A stretch of 64,000 nt of DNA from the NCBI GenBank assembly GCA_963769665.1, contig CAVYMQ010000003.1, forward strand, positions 2,195,356-2,259,355. The letters are read 5' to 3'. Under the pieces are notes generated by a model. That model ran no database searches. It was not told the DNA's origin and saw only the letters and a list, made by a program, of their open reading frames with translations. Positions 16,295-24,426 of this stretch are shown in pieces. Each line of letters starts with the position of its first letter. The stretch's first letter is position 1. The position numbers were made by a program, and so were the translations under genes. The stretch is from JACCTU01 sp963769665 (GTDB lineage: Bacteria; Actinomycetota; Thermoleophilia; Gaiellales; Gaiellaceae).

Positions 16295-17295
16295 CTGCTC
16301 TCCTCGACGGTCGTGACCGGCTCCGGAGGTGCCGAGTCTACGCGGCGCCCCGAGGCGCCTCCCTTGACGAGCCGCGGCGAGCCTCGCTCGGCGAACGGAA
16401 CCTCGATCACGTCGAAGTCGCGGGGTACGACGGTCTCCGGGAAGATCGCGCGGGCCTCCTCGGCGATCTCAGGTCCGAAATACCGGCTGGAGAGATGTGT
16501 CAGCGCGAGGAGGACGACGACGGCTTCGCGTGCGGCCTCAGCGGCCTGCGCGGCGGTCGAGTGGAGCGTCTCCTCGGCCCGATCTCGCTCCTCCTCCGTG
16601 AACGTCGCCTCGTGGACGAGGACGTCCGCGCCGTGCGCTGCCTCGACGACGCTCGCGGCAGGGGCGGTGTCGCCTGCGAGCACGATCTTGCGCCCGGGGC
16701 GCGCCGCGCCGACGACGGAGTCGGGCGTGATCACCCGCCCGTCGACAAGCGTGACGGCTTGGCCGCCCTGGAGCAGGCCGCGCTCCGGCCCGATCGGGAT
16801 CCCGAGGCCTTCTGCGACGTCCGGGTCGAAGCGTCCCGGCCGAGCCTCTTCGACGAGCGCGTAGCCGACGGCGTTCCGGCCGTGGTTCGGCGCGAAGGCC
16901 TCGATCCGGTATTCGTCGCGCGCGAGCACGTCGCCCGGCCGGAGCGTGACGAGCTCGTACGGATAGGTGAGCCGCCCGAAAACGCGCCGCAGGTCGCCGA
17001 ACAGCTCGGAGAGGCCGGGTGGCCCGTAGATCGTGATCGGCAGCTCGCGGCCCCGGAGCGCGAAGGTCTTCAGCATCCCGGGGAGCCCCAGGAAGTGGTC
17101 GGCGTGGAAGTGCGTGAGGAAGATCTCTCGGAGCTCGACGAGACCGACGGAGGAGCGGAGCATCTGCCGCTGCGTCCCCTCCGCACAGTCGAAGAGCAGG
17201 CGCTCGCCCCCGCGGCGCACGAGCAGTGCGCTCGGCGCGCGGTGGGCCGTCGGCATCGAGCCGGACGTGCCGAAAAAGACGAGGTCGAGATCCAT
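16291..17295 (-). CDS. rnz: Ribonuclease Z
   Basis: A 334-residue metallo-beta-lactamase-fold endonuclease that matures tRNA 3' ends. The three tRNA genes in this window lack an encoded CCA, which makes such processing necessary. The zinc motif THFHADH supplies H62, H64, D66 and H67, with further ligands in APNHGRNAVGY, LAGDTAP and the C-terminal LTHLSSRY. The exosite-like segment around residues 150-185 is present. Start ATG 17295 matches the family (MDLDLVFFGTSGS); reading upstream gives only antisense-like sequence. It is followed by the DUF2007-like, methyltransferase and M50 genes. Confidence 0.94.
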   Translation of the reverse strand: MDLDLVFFGTSGSMPTAHRAPSALLVRRGGERLLFDCAEGTQRQMLRSSVGLVELREIFLTHFHADHFLGLPGMLKTFALRGRELPITIYGPPGLSELFGDLRRVFGRLTYPYELVTLRPGDVLARDEYRIEAFAPNHGRNAVGYALVEEARPGRFDPDVAEGLGIPIGPERGLLQGGQAVTLVDGRVITPDSVVGAARPGRKIVLAGDTAPAASVVEAAHGADVLVHEATFTEEERDRAEETLHSTAAQAAEAAREAVVVLLALTHLSSRYFGPEIAEEARAIFPETVVPRDFDVIEVPFAERGSPRLVKGGASGRRVDSAPPEPVTTVEESR

Positions 17296-17504
17296 CAGCT
17301 CACGGGGGTGCTGCGCACTCTCGTGAGAGGTTACGGCTCTGGGAGGGCTTGGTGGAACGGGCCTCGTTGCCGGGGTGCGCTGGGTGGTGCGAGGCAAGGA
17401 CGCAGGGAGCGTTCGTATCCGGTGGATACGGGCGCGACTGAGGACGCCGCATCGCGCCGCCCAGCGCGGCCCGGCAGCACAGCGCCCGTTTCGCCGAGCT
17501 CTCC
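17296..17504. other. Intergenic region without a recognised gene
   Basis: About 209 bp between the rnz start and the LysM gene stop. It contains a small perfect inverted repeat, CGTATCC at 17414-17420 and GGATACG at 17424-17430. I found no convincing short gene, tRNA or SRP-RNA motif on either strand. The rnz promoter must lie here unless rnz is read through from the LysM gene. Confidence 0.6.
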
Positions 17505-17744
17505 CTAAGGGAGCACGATGCGCGCGCCGGCCACCAACGGCCGACCCGTGAGTCCGTTTCGCTGCTCGATCTTCCACACCCCGCCGCGCGGGTCGCCGCC
17601 GTAGCGGCTGCTCGCGATCGACCAGAGCGTGTCGCCTGCCTTCACGGTGTAGGCCTGATCGGGTCCCGCGGCGGTCGAGGCCCTGGCCACGACAGCCCAG
17701 GCGACGGCCACGACGAGCACCAGGACGAGGATCCGTGCGAACAT
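17505..17744 (-). CDS. SOS-inducible LysM membrane protein, YneA/ChiZ-like
   Basis: A 79-residue protein with one N-terminal membrane segment (residues 3-22) and a C-terminal LysM domain (YTVKAGDTLWSIASSRYG ... LVAGARIVLP) that should bind peptidoglycan outside the membrane. This is the layout of SOS cell-division inhibitors such as YneA of Bacillus and the LysM protein ChiZ (Rv2719c) of mycobacteria. Two perfect SOS boxes flank its -10 and cover its ATG, so LexA control is strongly indicated. In relatives the gene is usually divergent from lexA; no lexA is seen here, and the upstream neighbour is a glycosidase-like gene. The division-inhibitor role is inference. Confidence 0.85.
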   Translation of the reverse strand: MFARILVLVLVVAVAWAVVARASTAAGPDQAYTVKAGDTLWSIASSRYGGDPRGGVWKIEQRNGLTGRPLVAGARIVLP

Positions 17745-17751
17745 GTGTTCG
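17738..17751. promoter_or_regulatory. LexA (SOS) box 1, overlapping the LysM start codon
   Basis: CGAACATGTGTTCG is a perfect match to the actinobacterial/Gram-positive SOS consensus CGAACnnnnGTTCG. It includes the ATG (17742-17744) of the LysM gene. Confidence 0.9.
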
Positions 17752-17752
17752 G

Positions 17753-17758
17753 AGCGTA
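17753..17758 (-). promoter_or_regulatory. -10 box of the LysM gene
   Basis: The minus strand reads TACGCT, 8 nt before the ATG. It lies inside the 8-bp spacer between the two SOS boxes, so LexA bound at either box would cover the promoter. The predicted transcript is leaderless or nearly so. Confidence 0.6.
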
Positions 17759-17759
17759 G

Positions 17760-17773
17760 CGAACACCTGTTCG
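17760..17773. promoter_or_regulatory. LexA (SOS) box 2
   Basis: CGAACACCTGTTCG is a second perfect SOS consensus. Its centre is 22 bp from box 1, two helical turns, which would place two LexA dimers on the same DNA face. It ends 12 bp before the stop codon of the upstream glycosidase-like gene. Confidence 0.9.
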
Positions 17774-17784
17774 TGTGTCAAGGG

Positions 17785-19359
17785 CTACCGAACGACAGTC
17801 TGGCGCTGCGGGTTCATCGCGGCCGAGAGCGTCACGACGGGCCGCCCCACCGCGCGGAGCCTGAGCGGCCGGTAGGCCCGGAGCTTGAAGCTCCGGCCGC
17901 CGAGCCTGACGACGGCGTCCTCCTCGGCGCTCACCACGACCACGCCCGGGGCTCGCCTCACCTTCGCCCCCACGACCAACTCGGTGTGCCGCCAGTACGC
18001 CTGCTTCGCGCGGCAGCCGGCCGCGAGCGCATTGCGAACGGTCGCCCAGGACGGTCGGCGGCTTTTGTCCGCGCGGACGAGCCCCGCCTGCCAGCGGTCG
18101 AGGTTGGCCTCGTCGATCAGCCCGAAGAAGAGGAGCGAGCGCACCGACGGATCGCACGCGACCGACCGGATGAGCCGGTCGTAGATCTGCGCCTGCGCGC
18201 GCTCGGTGGTCGGTCGCACACTCTCGCGGCCGAAGTACGCGCGCCGCGAGCCGCTCGGGATCGCGACTTGCCAACCGACTTCGTCGAGCTTGAACGTCAA
18301 CGGGCGTGGCGGCGGGGGAACAGGCTCGGGCGGCGCCGGAGCGGCGGGCGGCGGTTCGGGGATCGGCGGCACAGGCAGCACCGGAGGCTTGGGCCCCGGG
18401 ATCGGAGGAGCAGGTTCGGGTGACACCGGCGGCACCGGAATCGGAATCGGCGCCGGCGGCAGCGGCTCGGGTGCCGGCAGCGGCGGGGGCGGCACGACGA
18501 CCGGCGGCTCTTCCGCGACGATCGGCTGGGCGGTCCCGTTGAACGCGTCCCAGAGCGCCTGCTTGATCCGGTCGAGGTTCGCGACGCCGGCGTTCGGCCA
18601 TCGGTAGCCCTTGGTGAGCGAGTCGCGGTCGCGCGCCGGATACGGATGGAAGCCGAACACGTCCATGATCGGCTTGTCGCGCTTGAGGCGCCGGTAGCCG
18701 ATCCCGAGGTCGCGGATGAACTTCACCGGCGAGGTCGAGATGTTGCTCTTTGCGCGCGGCATGTCGTTGCCGCGCGGCGAGAGCCCGACGCCGACGACCG
18801 TGATCTCCGGATTGACCTCCTTGAGCGCGTCGTACGAGCGCGCGAGGAACGCCGCGAACGCGATCCCCGACGCGCCACGGCCGCGGCGGTCGAACTGCGG
18901 CTGCCAGAAGCGCGTCAGGTTCGGCTCGTTCCCGACGACGAACTCGGTCACCTGCGGATAGGTGCGCGCGACGAGCTGCAGCCATTCGACGAACTGGGCA
19001 GTCGCGCGCGGCGAACTCGTGATCGCGCGCGCCTTGCCGATGTGGACGCCGAAGGAGAGATGGATTCCCTGCGCGGTCGCCCACGGGATCGAGCGGTCGA
19101 AGAACGGCTTCTCGCGGATCTCGAGCGGCTTGGCCGGATCCCAGTTGACCGTCATCTTGTTGGCGACCAGGCCGGTCTGGCGCAACTCGGAGAAGAACCA
19201 CTCGCCCCCGTCGTCGTCGTACTTGCCACGGTCGTCCGAGACGCCGAAGATGACCGACGGCAACGACGGCGCGGGTTCGTCCGCGGCGTCGGCTCCGCCT
19301 GCTCCGGCGAGCATCAGGGCCGCGCCTGCGGCTGCAATCAACGTGAAAAGAACTCGCAT
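17785..19359 (-). CDS. Secreted TIM-barrel glycosidase-like protein with internal proline-rich insert
   Basis: A 524-residue exported protein: signal peptide (residues 1-25, ending GADA), then a clan-A glycosidase-like barrel. The putative acid/base glutamate is in EFVVGNEPNLTRFW near residue 145. A proline-rich stretch (about residues 283-350, with repeats such as PPVSPEPAPPIPGP) then interrupts the barrel, and it resumes with FKLDEVGWQV carrying the putative nucleophile glutamate. The C-terminus is a short beta-rich part. A paralogue without the insert lies at 52751-54205 (shared FIRDLG/FILDMG, LSPRG, NEPN, FDGTAQ/FNGTAQ segments). The substrate is unknown. Confidence 0.7.
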   Translation of the reverse strand: MRVLFTLIAAAGAALMLAGAGGADAADEPAPSLPSVIFGVSDDRGKYDDDGGEWFFSELRQTGLVANKMTVNWDPAKPLEIREKPFFDRSIPWATAQGIHLSFGVHIGKARAITSSPRATAQFVEWLQLVARTYPQVTEFVVGNEPNLTRFWQPQFDRRGRGASGIAFAAFLARSYDALKEVNPEITVVGVGLSPRGNDMPRAKSNISTSPVKFIRDLGIGYRRLKRDKPIMDVFGFHPYPARDRDSLTKGYRWPNAGVANLDRIKQALWDAFNGTAQPIVAEEPPVVVPPPPLPAPEPLPPAPIPIPVPPVSPEPAPPIPGPKPPVLPVPPIPEPPPAAPAPPEPVPPPPRPLTFKLDEVGWQVAIPSGSRRAYFGRESVRPTTERAQAQIYDRLIRSVACDPSVRSLLFFGLIDEANLDRWQAGLVRADKSRRPSWATVRNALAAGCRAKQAYWRHTELVVGAKVRRAPGVVVVSAEEDAVVRLGGRSFKLRAYRPLRLRAVGRPVVTLSAAMNPQRQTVVR

Positions 19360-19398
19360 GAGGGCGTCATCCGTCGTATCGACGGCAGGCGCGGCAGT

Positions 19399-20427
19399 CT
19401 ACAGGCGGCTTTGGACGACGGCCTCGAGCAGCTTCTCGGGGCCAAAACGGACGGGATCGTCCGCGGGAAGCCCGGTTTCCGCTGCAGCCGCCTCGATCGC
19501 GGCGTGCGCCTCCGCCTCTTCGAGAAAGCGCGTGTTGACCGCGACACAGGCGACGCTGGCTGGCCGGGCGGGAAGCGAGAGTCGCTCGTGAAGCTCCACC
19601 AACGCGGAGAGCGAGGGCAGCGGGTGACCGGGGTACCCCTCGATCTCGGTCGTTCCGGCCAGGTGACACAACACATAGAGGTGTGGCGCGCTGCCGTGGA
19701 TCAAGCCCATCGTCACGCCGGAGTACGCCGGATGGACGATCGAGCCCTGACCCTCGACGAAGAGCACGTCGGTGCCGCCGCGCCGGTACCCCTCGACGAC
19801 GAGCCGCTCGGTTGCTCCGGCGATGAAGTCGGAGACGACCGCGTCGACCGCGATCCCCCACCCCGCGATCGCGATCCCGGTCTGACCGGTCGGAACGAAC
19901 TGCGACGCAAGGCCACTCTCGCGCGCGGCACGGTCGAGCTCGAGCGACACCGTCATCTTCCCGATCGCGCAGTCGGAGCCGACGGTCAGGACGATGCACG
20001 TGTCGAGCTGCATGTTCTCGCCGGTCGGGACGTCGAGGTCGGCGGGGGCTTTGCGCAGGTCGCGGAGCTCGACGTTGTGTCGCGCAGCGAGCTCTGACAG
20101 CTCCGCGTCGTCGGAGACGAACTCGTGCAGGCCGTTCTCGAGATCGAGGCCCTTTGCGATGCAGCTCTTCAGCAGCTCACGCCACTCGGGCGGAAACCGG
20201 CCACCCTGCGTAGCGACGCCGACGAGGGCGGTCGTCGGGTTGAAGCAGAGCGAGTCGTTGACGCTCCCGACGATCGGGATGCCGTCGTACATCTCTCCTG
20301 CGCGTGTCGAGTCGAGGATCGCGACGACCGGCTCGGCGCCGTACGCGAGCACACCGCGCGCGGTCTTGCCGTAGTGCGGATCGTCCGAGCGACCCTCAGC
20401 GAGGATCAGGTATCGCTTCTCTGACAC
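19399..20427 (-). CDS. dgcN: DUF1611 family protein, DgcN-like D-glutamate N-acetyltransferase
   Basis: A 342-residue DUF1611 protein. It has an N-terminal Rossmann-like domain (RYLILAEGRSDDPHYGKTARG) and a C-terminal P-loop-like domain with TVGSDCAIGKMTVSLEL and VEGQGSIVHPAYSGVTMGL. DUF1611 proteins encoded beside a dipeptide-epimerase relative have been described as DgcN, which N-acetylates D-glutamate so that its partner DgcA can racemise it to N-acetyl-L-glutamate. Here the epimerase gene is directly upstream and overlaps by 32 nt, so the same pair is likely. Start is GTG at 20427. Function is inferred from family and pairing. Confidence 0.8.
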   Translation of the reverse strand: MSEKRYLILAEGRSDDPHYGKTARGVLAYGAEPVVAILDSTRAGEMYDGIPIVGSVNDSLCFNPTTALVGVATQGGRFPPEWRELLKSCIAKGLDLENGLHEFVSDDAELSELAARHNVELRDLRKAPADLDVPTGENMQLDTCIVLTVGSDCAIGKMTVSLELDRAARESGLASQFVPTGQTGIAIAGWGIAVDAVVSDFIAGATERLVVEGYRRGGTDVLFVEGQGSIVHPAYSGVTMGLIHGSAPHLYVLCHLAGTTEIEGYPGHPLPSLSALVELHERLSLPARPASVACVAVNTRFLEEAEAHAAIEAAAAETGLPADDPVRFGPEKLLEAVVQSRL

Positions 20428-21406
20428 CGAGCCCCGGCTCGTTCGAGGGAAGCTGCACGCCGTCGGAGAACTCGACGCCCGGCCACGGGTCGTAGGCGAG
20501 CAGCAGGTTGCCGTCGAGGTCGACGTGGTCCATCAACGACGCGATCTGCGCACCTGCGGCGACGGAGAGACCGGACTCGACCATGCAGCCGAGCATCACG
20601 CCGAGGCCGAGCGCGCGCGCAGCGTGCGCCATGCGCACCGCTTCGCGGATCCCGCCCGACTTCGCGAGCTTGATGTTGATCCCGTGCGCACGCTCGGCGC
20701 ACGCGGCGACGTCGGCGAGCGTGTGGCAGTCCTCGTCGACGAAGATCGGCACGGGCGAGCGCCGCTTCAGCTCCGGGCCACCTGGATCGCCTGCGGGAAG
20801 CGGCTGCTCGCAGTAGTCGATCTCCAGCTGCGGCAGGTTCTCGAGCGCCTCGTCGAGCGTCCAGTACTCGTTCACGTCGACCTGGAGCGGACGGTCGGTC
20901 GCGGAGCGCACCGCGCGCACGCGCTCGACGTCGAGCCCGTCTCCTCCGCCGAGCTTGAGCTTCAGGCGCCGGAACCGTGGCGCCGCCAGCTCCGCACGCC
21001 GCGCCATGTCGTCTGGGTCGCCGAGCCAGACCGTCCACGACGTCGGCGGACCGGCGCGGCGCAACCCGAGGAGCCGCCACACCGGCTGGCCCGCGAGCTT
21101 CCCGCACAGGTCGTGCAACGCGGCGTCGAGCGCAGCGCGCGCGGCAAACTCTCGCTTCGGCAAACGCTCGAAGATCTCTTCGAGCGCATACGGGTCGTCA
21201 CCGAGGAGCTCGGCGTGCTCTTCGACGTACGCGCGCGCCGAGTCGGCGGACTCGCCGTAGCGGTCGATCGGCGCCGCTTCGCCGAACCCGCTCACGTCGC
21301 CGTGCCGGAGCTCGACCTGGCAGAGCTCGACCTCTTCCTGTGAGCTGCGGGCGATCACGAACGTCTCCGCAAGGGGCACGGTCACGAGACGCGCGGTCAA
21401 TTCCAC
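20396..21406 (-). CDS. dgcA: Enolase-superfamily dipeptide epimerase / DgcA-like N-acetyl-D-glutamate racemase
   Basis: A 336-residue muconate-lactonizing-subgroup enolase. The catalytic KxK is in RRLKLKLGGG, metal ligands are in QVDVNEYW, DYCEQPL and VDEDCHT, and the opposite base lysine is in NIKLAKSGG. Relatives epimerise L-Ala-D/L-Glu dipeptides from peptidoglycan or racemise N-acetyl-glutamate. The overlapping DUF1611 partner favours the second role. GTG at 21406 has TAGGCT 6 nt upstream and no Shine-Dalgarno, so the pair is probably read from a leaderless promoter at 21413-21418. Confidence 0.85.
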   Translation of the reverse strand: MELTARLVTVPLAETFVIARSSQEEVELCQVELRHGDVSGFGEAAPIDRYGESADSARAYVEEHAELLGDDPYALEEIFERLPKREFAARAALDAALHDLCGKLAGQPVWRLLGLRRAGPPTSWTVWLGDPDDMARRAELAAPRFRRLKLKLGGGDGLDVERVRAVRSATDRPLQVDVNEYWTLDEALENLPQLEIDYCEQPLPAGDPGGPELKRRSPVPIFVDEDCHTLADVAACAERAHGINIKLAKSGGIREAVRMAHAARALGLGVMLGCMVESGLSVAAGAQIASLMDHVDLDGNLLLAYDPWPGVEFSDGVQLPSNEPGLGVREAIPDPR

Positions 21407-21412
21407 GAGCGA

Positions 21413-21418
21413 AGCCTA
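21413..21418 (-). promoter_or_regulatory. Predicted -10 box of the dgcA-dgcN unit
   Basis: TAGGCT on the minus strand, 6 nt before the GTG of the epimerase gene, predicting a leaderless transcript. Confidence 0.5.
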
Positions 21419-21471
21419 GCCCGCTATTCTCACCCGCTCACAGGGTTATCGCGACTAGGGGGAGGCGTAAC

Positions 21472-22455
21472 TTGAGAGCAATCTCCACACGCCGTCAGCG
21501 TGCGTTTGTCCTGTTCATCGTCGTGCTCGCCGGCCTCACGGCCTGGTCGGTCACGCCCGCCGCCGCCGCGAAGCCGAAAGCGTCGAAGGCAGTGAGCCTC
21601 GCCTACTGCCTGGAGCTTCCGGGCGCGGCGATGTTCAACAGCCTGACGCGGCTTGCGTCGTCGAACACGGCGCGAAGCACCGACGGCCGCAGTGAGAAGA
21701 ACACGAGCGCGATCATGGCCGACAGCACCATTCCTTCCGGCGAAGCGTCGGCGACGTCGACCTCGTTCCGCGCCACGATCCCGGTGTACTTCCACGTGAT
21801 CACCGACGGTTCCGCCGGCTACCTGTCCAAGGCGACGGTCAAAGCGCAGATCAACGTGCTGAACCGAGCCTTCGCCGGGGGCTACGGGGGCGTGAACACG
21901 GGCTTCCAGTTCACGCTCAAGCAGACGACCTACACCGACAATGCCGCGTGGTTCGCGCAGGAGACCTTCGCAGCCGAAGTGGCGATGAAGGAGGCGCTCC
22001 AGACCGGAGACGCGAGGACGCTCAACCTCTACTCGACGAGCGGCGGAGGGTTCCTCGGCTGGGCGTACTACCCGAAGATCGTCACGTCGCAGAAGAACGA
22101 CGTGCTCGACGGAACCTTGATCCACTACGGCTCCGTTCCGGGCGGTCCGATCACGAACTTCAACCTGGGTCACACCGCGACGCACGAGGTCGGTCACTGG
22201 CTCGGGCTCGCGCACACGTTCGAGCAAGGGTGTCAGGGCCACGGCGACTCCGTCGACGACACGCCCGCGATGTCGATCCCGACGTCCGGCTGTCCCAGCG
22301 GCAAGGACACGTGCCCCGAGCCCGGACTCGACCCGATTCACAACTACATGGATTACTCGTACGACACCTGTTACAACCAGTTCACGGCCGGGCAAGCCGC
22401 GCGGATGCAGCAGCAGTGGCTGCACTGGCGCGTCAAGCACGGCTACCACGATTAG
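21472..22455 (+). CDS. Secreted M43-type zinc metalloprotease (copy 1)
   Basis: A 327-residue exported protease. The TTG at 21472 has GGGGGAGG about 7 nt upstream and gives a normal signal peptide (basic start RAISTRRQR, hydrophobic core, cleavage near TPAAAA); a longer upstream reading is antisense to dgcA and rejected. Zinc ligands are in HEVGHWLGLAHTF (HExxHxxGxxH), and the Met-turn is in HNYMDYSYD. Cysteines around GCQGH, GCPSGKDTC and DTCYN probably form disulfides as in pregnancy-associated-plasma-protein-A-like enzymes (ulilysin, cytophagalysin). A paralogue follows 10 bp downstream. Confidence 0.9.
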   Translation: MRAISTRRQRAFVLFIVVLAGLTAWSVTPAAAAKPKASKAVSLAYCLELPGAAMFNSLTRLASSNTARSTDGRSEKNTSAIMADSTIPSGEASATSTSFRATIPVYFHVITDGSAGYLSKATVKAQINVLNRAFAGGYGGVNTGFQFTLKQTTYTDNAAWFAQETFAAEVAMKEALQTGDARTLNLYSTSGGGFLGWAYYPKIVTSQKNDVLDGTLIHYGSVPGGPITNFNLGHTATHEVGHWLGLAHTFEQGCQGHGDSVDDTPAMSIPTSGCPSGKDTCPEPGLDPIHNYMDYSYDTCYNQFTAGQAARMQQQWLHWRVKHGYHD

Positions 22456-22465
22456 GGGAGACGGA

Positions 22466-23422
22466 ATGACATCGACCAAGGCCCGCCTCCGTGTCGGAGT
22501 GCTGCTTGCACTTCTCACGGCGATCTCGACCGGAGTCTCGGTGGCACCCGCCGCGGCGGCTCCGAGCACGGCTGACCAGTCGGCCAACTGCAACCCGCTC
22601 GCCACAGAGGGTGCGGCGACGTTCAGCCTGTTCGGCGGAAGCTCAGCGGCCGCACGCGGCGGCGATGCCCGCGAGCCGGACCTCGGCCAGGTCCACACGG
22701 AGCTCCCGGCATCAGCGAAGGGCAAGGCCAGGAAGAACTTCCGACAATCCGTGCCCGTCTGGTTCCACGTCGTCAGCGACGGTGCAATCGGGAACATCTC
22801 GAACACGGTGATCCAGGAGCAGATGAACGTGCTCAACCTCGCGTTCGGCGGCGTCTACGGAGGCGTGAACACCGGGTTCTCGTTCAGGCTGGCCGGGGTC
22901 ACGCGCACGAACAACGCTGCCTGGCACTACTCGGCAATCAGCGGCGCCGCCGCGCATGCGATGAAGCGGGCACTGCACCGTGGCGGTCCCGAGACGTTGA
23001 ACATCTACGCGACGACCGCGGAGGACTACCTCGGCTGGGCCTACCTGCCCGACATCGTCACGAAGCCGGGGCAGGCGTACCTCGACGGGATCGTCGTCGA
23101 CTGGGAGTCCATGCCGGGCGCGTCGACGAGGTACGCCGGGCAGTACGACCGCGGCCAGACGGCGACTCACGAGGCCGGCCACTGGCTGAACCTCGAGCAC
23201 ACGTTCTTCGGCGGCTGCAACGCGAAGGGTGACTTCGTCGACGACACGCCGGCGCAGAAGGTCCCGACGAACGGCTGTCCGGAAGGCCAGGACACATGCC
23301 GCGAGCCGGGGTTCGACCCGATCCACAACTACATGGACTACTCGTACGACTCCTGCTACTGGGAGTTCACCGCGGGCCAGACGCAGCGCATGCGCGACGC
23401 CTGGCTCCTCTGGCGCGCGTAG
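22466..23422 (+). CDS. Secreted M43-type zinc metalloprotease (copy 2)
   Basis: A 318-residue tandem paralogue of the preceding protease, with signal peptide to about residue 32 and the zinc motif HEAGHWLNLEHTF. The Met-turn HNYMDYSYD, the GVYGGVNTGFSF segment and the cysteine pattern GCNAK, GCPEGQDTC, DSCYW are shared with copy 1. The pro-like N-terminal third differs most. It starts with ATG at 22466 after GGGGAGACGGA, in the same transcription unit as copy 1, and is followed by a strong terminator. Confidence 0.9.
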   Translation: MTSTKARLRVGVLLALLTAISTGVSVAPAAAAPSTADQSANCNPLATEGAATFSLFGGSSAAARGGDAREPDLGQVHTELPASAKGKARKNFRQSVPVWFHVVSDGAIGNISNTVIQEQMNVLNLAFGGVYGGVNTGFSFRLAGVTRTNNAAWHYSAISGAAAHAMKRALHRGGPETLNIYATTAEDYLGWAYLPDIVTKPGQAYLDGIVVDWESMPGASTRYAGQYDRGQTATHEAGHWLNLEHTFFGGCNAKGDFVDDTPAQKVPTNGCPEGQDTCREPGFDPIHNYMDYSYDSCYWEFTAGQTQRMRDAWLLWRA

Positions 23423-23446
23423 CGCCGGAGCACGACCAATGTGAGG

Positions 23447-23473
23447 ACGGGCCGGCGCAAGCCGGCCCGTTTT
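23447..23473 (+). terminator. Rho-independent terminator after the M43 pair
   Basis: A perfect 10-bp stem (ACGGGCCGGC / GCCGGCCCGT) with a GCAA tetraloop, running into TTTT. It separates the protease pair from the tRNA-Arg gene. Confidence 0.85.
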
Positions 23474-23498
23474 CGTTCGGGCTAGACTCCCTCTTCCA

Positions 23499-23571
<73 letters not shown>

Positions 23572-23591
23572 TCGACAGTCTGTTCTAACGG

Positions 23592-24305
23592 TCAAGGCGC
23601 GCGGATCGTTCGCCACGAGTCCCAGGTGATCTTGAGGATGATCGCAGTGATAGCGAGACCGATGAGCGGATCGGCAATCCCGAACCCGAGCGCCACGACG
23701 ATCGCGCTCAAAACGACGCCTAGGCTGACCAACGCGTCTGCGCGCGCGTGGTTTCCGTCGGCGACGAGCGCCGGGCTGTCCAGCCGCCGTCCAGCGCGCA
23801 AACGAACGTAAGCAGCGATCTCGTTACCCACGAAGCCGATGACGCCTGCGCCGGCGAGCGCCCACAGGTGGGTCAGCTCCTGGGGGTCGATCAGCCGCAT
23901 CACGCTTTCGTAGAGAGCGACGCAGGCGCTGACGAAGATCGCGAACACGACGAAGTAGCCCGCGCCCGTCTCAGCGCGGGCGCTGCGCAGCAGGAACGCC
24001 GCGCCGAGCGGGAGCGCGGTCAGCGCGTCGCCGAAGTTGTGGATCAGGTCCGCGAGGAGCGCGACACTGTCACTTAGGACGAAGATCGCAGCTTGCGCCA
24101 GGGCCGTCGCGAGCAGGATCGCGAGGCTGATTGAGACCGCTCGGACGCCCTCGTGCGACCGGACGATGGATGGGTCCACGAGCCCGTGGGAGTGGCCGTG
24201 CGCGTGCGTGTGCGGGCCCTCGCCGTGATCGTGCACGAACGCGTCGTCGTGCCCGTGGTCGTCGTGGGCGTGCGTGTGGTCAGCGGTGGCGAGAGAGAGA
24301 TGCAT
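23592..24305 (-). CDS. Cation diffusion facilitator (Zn2+/divalent metal exporter)
   Basis: A 237-residue CDF transporter with a histidine-rich N-terminus (residues 9-41, with repeated HxH) followed by six membrane segments. The metal site is in ADLIHNFGDALTA (helix II) and DGNHARADALVSLG (helix V), giving the usual HxxxD pair. The protein stops right after helix VI, so the cytoplasmic dimerisation domain of larger CDF proteins is absent. The ATG at 24305 has TAGGTT 8 nt upstream. It is divergent from the secreted repeat protein gene. Confidence 0.9.
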   Translation of the reverse strand: MHLSLATADHTHAHDDHGHDDAFVHDHGEGPHTHAHGHSHGLVDPSIVRSHEGVRAVSISLAILLATALAQAAIFVLSDSVALLADLIHNFGDALTALPLGAAFLLRSARAETGAGYFVVFAIFVSACVALYESVMRLIDPQELTHLWALAGAGVIGFVGNEIAAYVRLRAGRRLDSPALVADGNHARADALVSLGVVLSAIVVALGFGIADPLIGLAITAIILKITWDSWRTIRAP

Positions 24306-24426
24306 GAAGCGGAAACCTATTGGGCGTCGGCGCTTCCAGGGGTTATCCTGCCGGCCACTCGCGGTTTTAGGAAACCTTCATGACTCGGCGCTACCTTGCG
24401 TCCGTTCAACTTCGAAAGGACGCTTG

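Noticed and set aside
17296..17504. Possible structured RNA (SRP, 6C or similar) upstream of rnz
   Set aside because: The GGAAG/tetraloop and C-rich loop signatures were not found; only a 7-bp hairpin is visible.
16600..19201. Alternative long minus-strand frame running through the LysM gene and glycosidase-like gene
   Set aside because: It is out of frame with both recognised proteins and has no domain; an arginine-rich shadow.
20977..21471. N-terminal extension of the first M43 protease
   Set aside because: The extension is antisense to dgcA and arginine-rich; the TTG at 21472 has a strong Shine-Dalgarno and yields a proper signal peptide.
23447..23473. Inverted repeat as a possible attachment site next to tRNA-Arg
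   Set aside because: It is a textbook terminator (GC stem, GCAA loop, T-run); no integrase or tRNA 3'-end duplication is found.
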